This document shows positions 1-5,036 of a stretch of 5,174 nucleotides of DNA, in pieces. The stretch lies in contig NZ_CALJAH010000011.1 of NCBI RefSeq assembly GCF_938028185.1, positions 1-5,174 of the forward strand, in the 5' to 3' direction. The notes beneath the pieces were generated by a model. It saw only the letters and a program-made list of their open reading frames with translations, had not been told where the DNA came from and did no database searches. The position numbers were made by a program, and so were the translations under genes. Positions within the stretch are counted from its first letter, which is position 1; every line of letters begins with the position of its first letter. Source of the DNA: an uncultured Cardiobacterium sp. GTDB taxonomy: Bacteria; Pseudomonadota; Gammaproteobacteria; Cardiobacteriales; Cardiobacteriaceae.

Positions 1-53
1 AGGGTGCCCGGTCAGGCGACGCAACACCGTATGAGGCTTTCGGTGGATGGCTA

Positions 54-59
54 TATAAT
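54..59 (+). promoter_or_regulatory. possible -10 box (TATAAT)
   Basis: A perfect TATAAT lies in an AT-rich patch (ctatataatt) of otherwise GC-rich DNA. No good -35 hexamer sits 16-18 bases upstream (that region reads roughly tatgaggc), and there is no TGn extension. If it is used, the transcript would start near 66, run straight through the 85-nt palindrome and could reach the small membrane gene at 321. It may equally be a chance AT-rich match, so confidence is low. Confidence 0.25.
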
Positions 60-70
60 TGAATCCGGCG

Positions 71-155
71 TATAGGACAAAAAAGGAGCTCAAAAACGCT
101 GTAAGCCTTATGCTGCAAGGCTTATAGCGTTTTTGAGCCTCCATTTTGTCCTATA
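71..155. repeat. 85-nt near-perfect inverted repeat, MITE-like palindromic element
   Basis: The arms 71-109 and 117-155 are 39 nt each and surround a 7-nt loop (110-116). Reverse-complementing the right arm against the left gives five mismatches, four of them clustered around 83-87. The outer ends read TATAGGACAAAA and TTTTGTCCTATA, so the element ends in TATA on both sides. That is compatible with a TA target duplication, as made by IS630/mariner-type transposases, but also with simple symmetry. The inner stem (AAAACGCT/AGCGTTTT followed by T residues) could act as a bidirectional terminator if transcribed. It encodes nothing convincing; a few open frames begin inside it by chance. Whether it is multicopy cannot be seen from one window. 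Confidence 0.75.
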
Positions 156-320
156 TGCCCAAAGTTCCAAAAAACGCATACCTTTGTCCGGTTTGGAAAG
201 AGGCTTGTTGCCAAGGTGCGGCGGGGTCGGGTGCCAACCAGCCGCACCAGCGACCGCCCCCGCTGGCGCAAAACCCCGACAAGCGCTATCCTTGCGCCGT
301 TTTTACAACCGGAGTCCCTC

Positions 321-557
321 ATGTACGCCATCCTCATCATCGCCTTCCTCGCGGTTTGCATCATCATCCCGCGTTACTACGCCAACTATCCCTGGGCGTG
401 GGCAATCAGCCTCACCGTCTGGCTCACCGTCGCCCGTGCGCATTTCATCTTCTTCATCGCCCTCTGGCTCATCTGCTGGGCGGCGCGCGAAAAAATCTGG
501 CGCGACACCTATCTCGTCGCACCGATAGAAAATCTGGTCAAGCGCATCCTGCACTAA
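321..557 (+). CDS. small Trp-rich membrane protein, 78 aa, unknown function
   Basis: I do not recognise the family. The start at 321 is chosen because GGAG (311-314) sits 6 nt upstream and the protein opens directly with a hydrophobic stretch (MYAILIIAFLAVCIIIP). A longer frame from 216 would add an Arg/Pro-rich leader with no ribosome binding site and is unlikely. The product has a first membrane segment at about 2-17, a short polar turn with RYY at 18-20, then hydrophobic stretches at about 24-37 and 41-54, giving two or three helices. The last 24 residues are charged (AAREKIWRDTY and the C-terminal KRILH) and are presumably cytoplasmic. Six tryptophans in 78 residues is high. The C-rich wobble positions match sotB downstream, which supports real coding. 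A weak -10-like TATCCT lies at 287-292. It is followed by a hairpin and poly-G tract, so co-transcription with sotB is uncertain. Confidence 0.7.
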   Translation: MYAILIIAFLAVCIIIPRYYANYPWAWAISLTVWLTVARAHFIFFIALWLICWAAREKIWRDTYLVAPIENLVKRILH

Positions 558-561
558 AAAT

Positions 562-600
562 CTCCCTCCCCTGCAGGGCGAAGCCCGCAGCGGGGGGGGG
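562..600. promoter_or_regulatory. long hairpin whose 3' arm is the poly-G tract
   Basis: Pyrimidine-rich 562-574 plus GGGC (576-579) pairs with GCCC (583-586) and 587-600 around a GAA loop (580-582), with single bulges at A575 and C591. The lower stem pairs CTCCCTCCC with the first nine G residues of the homopolymer, including two G-U pairs. It begins 4 nt after the stop of the small membrane gene. Read on the minus strand, the hairpin is followed by TTTTT (560-556), a terminator-like layout, but no minus-strand gene is there to use it. Read on the plus strand there is no U tract directly after it. Confidence 0.5.
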
Positions 601-610
601 GGGGGGGGGG
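592..610 (+). repeat. poly-G homopolymer (19 G), candidate phase-variable tract
   Basis: Nineteen consecutive G residues lie between the small membrane gene and sotB, ending 108 nt before the sotB ATG. Tracts of this length change by slipped-strand mispairing in Neisseria, Haemophilus, Campylobacter and similar bacteria, where they alter coding frames or promoter spacing. Here the tract is outside the chosen genes, so any effect would be on transcription or RNA structure. A weak -35-like TTGAGC starts immediately after it (611-616), but no good -10 follows at the right distance. The exact length may be a sequencing or assembly estimate. Confidence 0.85.
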
Positions 611-691
611 TTGAGCGCTGTTGCTGACGACCCCATCTTCTGCTTTTTTAGTGGACTGCTGCCGCTTCAACCAATGCCCTTGAACAACACA

Positions 692-712
692 GGCCGGACA
701 CCCCGGCCTTTT
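692..712 (+). terminator. terminator-like hairpin just ahead of the sotB start
   Basis: GGCCGG (692-697) pairs perfectly with CCGGCC (703-708) around ACACC, followed by TTTT (709-712). This is the form of a short intrinsic terminator, although the U run is brief and then broken by CC. It could end transcription coming from the small membrane gene. Its position is odd: only 6 nt separate the T run from the sotB ATG at 719, so a sotB message starting upstream must read through it, and it occupies the place where a ribosome binding site would be. Confidence 0.5.
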
Positions 713-718
713 CCATTG

Positions 719-1900
719 ATGAAAACCCTGCAAACCACCGCCCACCGCCTTGCCTGGCTGCGCGTGCTGACCCTTGCCGTCGCCGCCTTCGTCTTCAACA
801 CCACCGAATTTGTCCCCATCGCGCTGCTCTCCGACATCGGCGCCGGATTTTCCATGAGCGCCGCCGCGACCGGGGTAATGATGACCGTGTACGCCTGGAT
901 CGTCTCGCTCGCCTCGCTGCCCTGTATGCTGCTCGTCGCGCGGCGCGAACGGCGCGCCCTGCTGCTCGCCCTCTTTGCCCTCTTTATCGCCAGCCACATC
1001 GCCACCGCCCTTGCAGTGAACTTCGCCATGCTGCTCGCCGCCCGCGCCGGGGTGGCGCTGGCGCACGCCATCTTCTGGGCAATCACCTCGGCGCTGGCGG
1101 TGCGCCTCGCCCCGCCCGGCAAGGCACAACAGGCCATCGGCTGGGTGGCGATGGGCAGCGCGATGGCAACCGTCCTCGGCCTGCCATTGGGACGCCTCGT
1201 CGGCCAGGCATTCGGCTGGCGCGCGACCTTCGCCCTGATTGCCCTCGTCGCGGCGGCGGTGATGGTCGCCGTTTACGCGCTCTTGCCGCGCCTGCCCAGC
1301 CGCAACGCCGGCTCCCTGCGCAGCCTGCCGCTTTTGGCACGCCGACCGCGCCTGCTCGGCCTCTACGCCTTCACCGCGCTCATCGTCGCCGCGCATTTCA
1401 CCGCCTACAGCTACATCGAACCCTTCGCCCGCCACTTCAGCCACCTCAGCGAAGGGGCAACCACCGCGCTGCTGCTGGTGTTCGGCCTCTCCGGCATGAC
1501 TGCCAGCGTCCTCTTTGCCCGCTACCACGCCCGCCTGCCAATCGCCTTCCTCACCAGCGCCATCGCGCTGCTGCTCGCCGCGCTGCTGCTGTTGCGCCCG
1601 CTCGGCGGAACTCCTGCGACGCTGTACGCGCTCGTTTTCTGCTGGGGCATCGGCATCTCCGGCATCAGTCTCTGCCTGATGGTGCGGGTGCTGCACCTCG
1701 CGCCGGACGCGACCGACGTCGCCACCGCCATTTTCTCCGGCATCTACAACATCGGCATCGGCGGCGGCGCGCTCATCGGGCAACAGGTGATGCAACACGG
1801 CGGCCTGGCGCTGATTGGCATCAGCGGCGCAGTGATTGGCGCGTGCGGCACGGCGCTGTTCGCCTGGACGCAATGGCGTTGGCAAGAAAAAACCGCCTGA
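719..1900 (+). CDS. sotB: sugar efflux transporter, SotB-type MFS protein
   Basis: A 393-residue major facilitator protein of the DHA1 drug/H+ antiporter group; E. coli SotB (YdeA, 396 aa) exports arabinose and lactose/IPTG-type sugars across the inner membrane. The resemblance to remembered E. coli SotB runs end to end: AWLRVLTLAVAAFVFNTTEF (12-31), the degenerate motif-A loop with RRERR (75-79), AHAIFW (115-120), LGLPLGR (153-159), GWRATF (166-171), YSYIEPF (230-236), LAPDATDVA (327-335) and SGIYNIGIG (340-348). Hydrophobic segments across the length fit 12 membrane helices. The ATG at 719 matches the expected family N terminus; ATG 674 would add 15 residues. Neither has a visible Shine-Dalgarno, and the reading frame stays open far upstream only because of GC-rich sequence. 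It converges on the LRR gene. The substrate is inferred from family; an amino-acid or drug exporter of the same group is possible. Confidence 0.9.
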   Translation: MKTLQTTAHRLAWLRVLTLAVAAFVFNTTEFVPIALLSDIGAGFSMSAAATGVMMTVYAWIVSLASLPCMLLVARRERRALLLALFALFIASHIATALAVNFAMLLAARAGVALAHAIFWAITSALAVRLAPPGKAQQAIGWVAMGSAMATVLGLPLGRLVGQAFGWRATFALIALVAAAVMVAVYALLPRLPSRNAGSLRSLPLLARRPRLLGLYAFTALIVAAHFTAYSYIEPFARHFSHLSEGATTALLLVFGLSGMTASVLFARYHARLPIAFLTSAIALLLAALLLLRPLGGTPATLYALVFCWGIGISGISLCLMVRVLHLAPDATDVATAIFSGIYNIGIGGGALIGQQVMQHGGLALIGISGAVIGACGTALFAWTQWRWQEKTA

Positions 1901-1913
1901 CGGCGGTTTTTTT
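1887..1913. terminator. bidirectional intrinsic terminator between convergent genes
   Basis: AAAAAA (1887-1892), CCGCC (1893-1897), loop TGAC (1898-1901), GGCGG (1902-1906) and TTTTTTT (1907-1913) form a perfect stem with A and T runs on its two sides, so it works in both directions. The sotB stop codon TGA (1898-1900) is the loop itself. On the other strand the hairpin begins 7 nt past the LRR gene's stop codon (1921-1923). One compact element therefore ends both transcripts in a 20-nt intergenic gap. Confidence 0.9.
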
Positions 1914-1920
1914 CAAGACT

Positions 1921-4212
1921 TCAGCGAAAATCCCACCATATCGGACGCGGGTGCGGATCAAAGCGGAAATTGCCCGTGAAATGTTTGCGGGTAGCATCAT
2001 TACCATAGATTTTCAGTTTGCCCGACCGCTCGCGGTGTGCAGCTTGCAGTGCATCCGGCAAATAACGCAAGGGATTGTCTTCCAGATCCAGCGACTCCAG
2101 CATGGGCGCTTGCGCCAATGTTGCGGGAACGGTCTCCAGCAGATTCTGGTTCAATTGCAAGTATTTCAGCCGGGGCATGGCACCTGTTTGTGGCGGGAGA
2201 CTGTTCAGCCGGTTGTTTTCCAGATAAAGCGTATCCAGCATGGATAATCCTGCAATACTGGCAGGCAGGGTTTGCAGCAGATTGTTTTTGAGTTCCAGTG
2301 TATTCAGGCGTTGCAAGTCTCCGACAGATTCCGGCAATGCCGTTATTTTGTTGTCTTCCAGATATAAATAGCGCAGATTTTTCAGCTTGCCGATAGTGGC
2401 AGGCAAGGCGACAAGCGCGCCATGCCGCAATTCCAGTTCCTCCAGTTGCGTCAATTCACCAATGGTGGACGGCAGACAGGCAATCGGGTTATTGCTGGCA
2501 TTCAGTGTTCTCAATTTTTGCAAACCGCCGATGCTTTCAGGTAAAGCGGCAAGCTCGTTGTAATTCAGAACCAGGATTTGCAAATTGTGCAGCTTGCCAA
2601 TGCACGCTGGCAGTGCCGTCAGATGGCAACCTTCCATAAAAAGTATGCGCAAACGGGCAAGGCGGTCAAAATTATCCGGTAGCGCAGTAAAGCGGTTTCT
2701 GCCCAGCCATAATTCTTCCAGCGATTCAAAGTGCAATATTTCGGCAGGGAATGACTCGAATCTGTTGTCAGACAGGGTGAGTTTTTGCAAATGTTTGAGC
2801 GCTGCCATTTCTGGTGGCAGCCGGGTGAGAAAATTGCGCTGCAAAGATAAGTCTTTCAGCTTGTGGAGTTTGCCGATTTCGGCGGGCAGGCGGGATAATT
2901 TGCTTTTGTTCAGTTCCAGCAGGGTCAATTCCTGCAAACCGCCGATTTCAGCGGGCAGGGTATCGAAGCGGTTATCGTCCAGGAACAATTCTTGCAGATT
3001 GCGCAATTGCCAGAGTACAGGCGGCACTTCTGCCAGTTGGTTGCCGGAAAGATTGAGTGATGTCAGCTTTTGCAATGCGCCGGTTTCTGCGGGCAGCGAC
3101 GTCAGCCCGTTGTCTTCCACATCCAGTATTTGCAGATTTTTCAGGCACCCGATTTCTGGCGGCAATGCGGTAATGGTGACATTGTTGCCGAGGTTCAGCG
3201 CCCGCAGTTGCGTCAGATTGCCGATTTCCGGCGGCAGGGAAGACAGCCTGCTGCCTTTAATCGTCAGCGTTTGCAAATCTGTCAAATTGCCGATTGCCGC
3301 AGGCAATGATTTGAATTTGAGGCGGTCGGGTTCATAATACTCCGGGGCGATTTCCAGATGCTGCAAGCGGGTTAATTGCCCGATGATGGCAGGCAGTGTT
3401 TCCATTTCCCTGCAGCGCAGTTCAAGTTTTTGCAGATTGGAGAGTCGTCCGATGGCGGCGGGCAGATGGGTGATTTCGTCAGATGAGAGATACAGCTCTT
3501 GCAGGCTGGAGAGTTTACCAATACTTTCCGGCAATGCGGCAAGATGGCGCATTCCCAGCCTGAGTGTTTGCAGCTTTTCAAATCTGCCCATCTTTTCAGG
3601 TAGCGTGCGTATGCACTGATTGCCGACAAGCCCGAGATATTGCAGATTTTTGAGTTGGAACACGCCTGCGGGTATTTCGCTCAGGCCGTTGTTGCCCCCC
3701 AAAAAGAGCTGTTGCAGTTTATTTAATGCGCCAATTTCGGGCGGAAGGGAAGTCAGCCGGTTATCATCCAGCCCAAGCGTTTTCAATTGTGCCAGTTTGC
3801 CGATTTCTGCAGGCAGGGTATTGAGATGGTTTGCGTGCAGCGTCAATATTTCCAGATTCTTGAGCTGCCCGATTTCTGCCGGAATGTTTTCCAGTTGATC
3901 AAATACCAGGGTTAATTCCCACAGGGCGGCAAGCTGAAAAATGGCTGCCGGGACAGTGGGCAATTTGCAGCGATTGATGGTGAGCGTGCGCAGGTTTTGC
4001 AATTTTGCCAATGCTGCCGGAATGGCGATGACGTGGTCATCCTGATATTCGAGAAAGCGTTTGCAAATATACAGCTCATTCAGGGCGAGCAGGGTCGCTT
4101 CATCTTGTGGCAGATAATCGTATGTAGCGTCATTCGTTGCCGCCCTGATTTCCAGCTCAGGGCGGTTGAGTGCTGCACAAAGGGTTGCCGCCCAGTTGCG
4201 GTTTGTCTGCAT
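1921..4212 (-). CDS. large leucine-rich-repeat protein, 763 aa, unknown target
   Basis: Almost the whole protein is LRR solenoid. Residues 61-714 form 28 consecutive repeats of mostly 23 residues with the pattern LxxLPxxIGxLxxLxxLxLxxNx, and a 29th variant (715-739) caps them. This is the class found in Leptospira LRR proteins, animal SHOC2 and plant Ras-group LRR proteins, which bind protein partners. Residues 1-60 are not clear LRR and may include a degenerate cap (LNELYICKRFLE). The tail 740-763 is aromatic and basic and ends IWWDFR. There is no signal peptide, membrane segment, LPXTG or autotransporter domain, and no recognisable enzymatic domain such as an E3 ligase or GTPase, so a cytoplasmic location is inferred; secretion by a dedicated system is not excluded. 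The start ATG has AAGGA (4224-4220) 7 nt upstream. The gene follows mdaB by 24 nt. Its G+C is visibly lower than in sotB, suggesting separate acquisition. Confidence 0.93.
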   Translation of the reverse strand: MQTNRNWAATLCAALNRPELEIRAATNDATYDYLPQDEATLLALNELYICKRFLEYQDDHVIAIPAALAKLQNLRTLTINRCKLPTVPAAIFQLAALWELTLVFDQLENIPAEIGQLKNLEILTLHANHLNTLPAEIGKLAQLKTLGLDDNRLTSLPPEIGALNKLQQLFLGGNNGLSEIPAGVFQLKNLQYLGLVGNQCIRTLPEKMGRFEKLQTLRLGMRHLAALPESIGKLSSLQELYLSSDEITHLPAAIGRLSNLQKLELRCREMETLPAIIGQLTRLQHLEIAPEYYEPDRLKFKSLPAAIGNLTDLQTLTIKGSRLSSLPPEIGNLTQLRALNLGNNVTITALPPEIGCLKNLQILDVEDNGLTSLPAETGALQKLTSLNLSGNQLAEVPPVLWQLRNLQELFLDDNRFDTLPAEIGGLQELTLLELNKSKLSRLPAEIGKLHKLKDLSLQRNFLTRLPPEMAALKHLQKLTLSDNRFESFPAEILHFESLEELWLGRNRFTALPDNFDRLARLRILFMEGCHLTALPACIGKLHNLQILVLNYNELAALPESIGGLQKLRTLNASNNPIACLPSTIGELTQLEELELRHGALVALPATIGKLKNLRYLYLEDNKITALPESVGDLQRLNTLELKNNLLQTLPASIAGLSMLDTLYLENNRLNSLPPQTGAMPRLKYLQLNQNLLETVPATLAQAPMLESLDLEDNPLRYLPDALQAAHRERSGKLKIYGNDATRKHFTGNFRFDPHPRPIWWDFR
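1996..4032 (-). repeat. tandem LRR-coding repeats (about 69-bp unit, 28 full copies plus one variant)
   Basis: Each unit encodes one LRR. Most are exactly 69 bp; repeats 5, 6 and 12 are 72 bp and repeat 10 is 90 bp. On the plus strand the unit shows as a recurrent word near GCCGATTTCNGCGGGCAGG, the reverse complement of the LPAEIG codons. Copies at 2872-2891, 2941-2960 and 3799-3818 differ by only about two bases over 20. Other parts of the unit are much more diverged, so the array is old but keeps short near-identical segments that could pair in recombination. Confidence 0.88.
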
Positions 4213-4236
4213 AAAGAAATCCTTTCTTTTGAAATC

Positions 4237-4818
4237 TCAGGCGGGGAAAACACGCTGCAAATGGGCGCGGTAATCGGCGAGGAAGCGCTCCACCTGCGGG
4301 TTTTTCACGACATCGTTGCAGATGAAGGTCGGCAGCGGCTGGATGCCGAGAAATTCGTTCGCCTTGTGGAAATGCAGGTAAACCGCGTCCACCCCCGCGC
4401 CGTCGAAGAAATCGCCGGGGCGGGTGAAGGCTTCTATCGGCGCGTTCCAGGTGAGCGAAAGCATATGGCGCTTGCCGTGCAGCAGGCCGCCCGTGCCGTA
4501 GCCTTCGGTTGGCGCAGTGCGGTGGCGGCCATCGCTGGCAAACAGTTTGCCGAATCCGGCGGAAAAGACGTGGTCAACATATTCTTTGACAATCCACGGC
4601 TCGCCCATCCACCAGCCGGGCATTTGCCAGATGACGGCGTCCATCCACAGGAATTTTTCCACTTCGGCGGCGGCATCGTAGCCGTCGTCAATGACGGTTT
4701 CCTGGATGGAGTGGCCGAGGGCAGTGAGGACGTCGCGCGCGTGGGCGTGCAGGGTGTGGTTGAGACGGCCTGCAGATGCGCCAAAGGCTTTGCCGCCGTT
4801 AATGAGGAGGATGTTCAT
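4237..4818 (-). CDS. mdaB: NADPH:quinone reductase MdaB (modulator of drug activity B)
   Basis: A 193-residue flavodoxin-fold protein, the same length as remembered E. coli MdaB and similar along its whole length. MdaB is a soluble FAD enzyme that reduces quinones by two electrons using NADPH, protecting against quinone and oxidative stress. Visible landmarks are the N-terminal strand MNILLINGGKAF (1-12), FLWMDAVIWQMPGWWMG (56-72), ASDGRHR (94-100), GYGTGGLL (106-113), MLSLTWNAPIEAF (119-131), and HKANEFLGIQPLPTFICNDV (151-170). The start is fixed by GGAG (4828-4825) 6 nt upstream and by the family N terminus. A TATAAT box lies about 30 nt upstream of the ATG. The LRR gene begins 24 nt after the stop with no terminator between them, so the two are probably co-transcribed. 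No regulator or operator could be identified. Confidence 0.94.
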   Translation of the reverse strand: MNILLINGGKAFGASAGRLNHTLHAHARDVLTALGHSIQETVIDDGYDAAAEVEKFLWMDAVIWQMPGWWMGEPWIVKEYVDHVFSAGFGKLFASDGRHRTAPTEGYGTGGLLHGKRHMLSLTWNAPIEAFTRPGDFFDGAGVDAVYLHFHKANEFLGIQPLPTFICNDVVKNPQVERFLADYRAHLQRVFPA

Positions 4819-4846
4819 GTTTTGCTCCGGTTGGGGTGAGACGGGG

Positions 4847-4852
4847 ATTATA
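4847..4852 (-). promoter_or_regulatory. candidate -10 box of mdaB (TATAAT)
   Basis: On the minus strand TATAAT occurs 28 nt before the mdaB ATG, followed by a short leader carrying GGAG. Position and sequence suit a sigma-70 promoter for mdaB and the LRR gene. The -35 region at normal spacing is C-rich and poor (about CCCGCC). A perfect TTGACA exists on the same strand at 4888-4883, but the spacer would be 30 nt, too long for ordinary use. An activator-dependent promoter is possible. Confidence 0.5.
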
Positions 4853-4951
4853 GCGGCGGTGCAAACGGTGGCGGGTTGGTTGTGTCAATGGTGGGGTTCG
4901 CCTGCATACCTCGATGTCCATGCAACACTTCAATGCCGAACCTTTCATGAT

Positions 4952-4969
4952 GGTGGGGCAAGCCCCACC
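4952..4969. repeat. GC-rich perfect hairpin, GGTGGGGC-AA-GCCCCACC
   Basis: An 8-bp perfect stem (4952-4959 with 4962-4969) closes on a 2-nt AA, followed by CTACGA. The form GTAGGGTGGGGC...GCCCC is a common dispersed intergenic palindrome type in many bacteria. A second GGTGGGG occurs at 4890-4896, so the interval may be one repeat unit with related ends. There is no T run for either strand, so a terminator role is not supported. Confidence 0.6.
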
Positions 4970-4990
4970 CTACGACCGGTCAGCAAATCG

Positions 4991-5012
4991 CACAACGGTT
5001 GAGTCAACTGTG
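4991..5012. repeat. imperfect palindrome (CACA...GTTGA-G-TCAAC-TGTG)
   Basis: GTTGA (4998-5002) and TCAAC (5004-5008) are symmetric about one G, and CACA (4991-4994) pairs with TGTG (5009-5012) if the three bases 4995-4997 bulge out. Dyads of this size can be operators for dimeric regulators, but this one lies about 140 nt upstream of the mdaB -10 box and directly abuts the next hairpin, so it may simply be part of a composite repeat. Confidence 0.3.
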
Positions 5013-5036
5013 TTCCCCAACCCGTCGGTTGGGGAA
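5013..5036. repeat. perfect 10-bp hairpin, TTCCCCAACC-CGTC-GGTTGGGGAA
   Basis: A perfect inverted repeat has 10-nt arms (5013-5022 and 5027-5036) and a 4-nt loop. No T run follows on either strand, so it is not a standard intrinsic terminator. It could be a terminus of a repeat element, a rho-independent remnant or a structured leader. It stands immediately after the 4991-5012 dyad. Confidence 0.6.

Noticed and set aside
1..70. Similarity to the neisserial Correia repeat (short words such as GGCGACG and TATA ends)
   Set aside because: Only short words match what I recall; the characteristic Correia terminal sequence (TATAGTGGATTAA) is absent.
122..367. Minus-strand 81-aa open frame over the palindrome and small-gene leader
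   Set aside because: Its C-terminal end is the palindrome itself, its start lies inside the small membrane gene, and there is no ribosome binding site or recognisable domain.
146..718. Upstream in-frame extension of the sotB reading frame (open from 146)
   Set aside because: It overlaps the small membrane gene in another frame, crosses the poly-G tract as poly-Gly, has no ribosome binding site, and would add 191 residues absent from SotB proteins. GC-rich DNA simply lacks stop codons here.
554..1885. Long minus-strand open frame opposite sotB (443 aa)
   Set aside because: It is an antisense shadow of a GC-rich gene, with low-complexity Gln/Gly/Glu/Ala-rich translation and no domain or start signal.
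2585..3337. Plus-strand open frame of 250 aa opposite the LRR gene, and several similar shorter ones
   Set aside because: They are the periodic antisense translation of the LRR repeats (recurring SAG/PISAGR words), a mirror of the 69-bp unit. The LRR frame fully explains the sequence.
1996..4032. CRISPR array suggested by regularly spaced repeated words of about 69 bp
   Set aside because: The period is a coding unit for 23-residue LRRs in one continuous open frame, the repeats are imperfect throughout, and the intervals are themselves related rather than unique spacers.
4883..4888. Perfect TTGACA on the minus strand as the -35 of the mdaB promoter
   Set aside because: The spacing to the TATAAT at 4852-4847 is 30 nt, against the usual 16-18, and no acceptable -10 lies at 17 nt from it.
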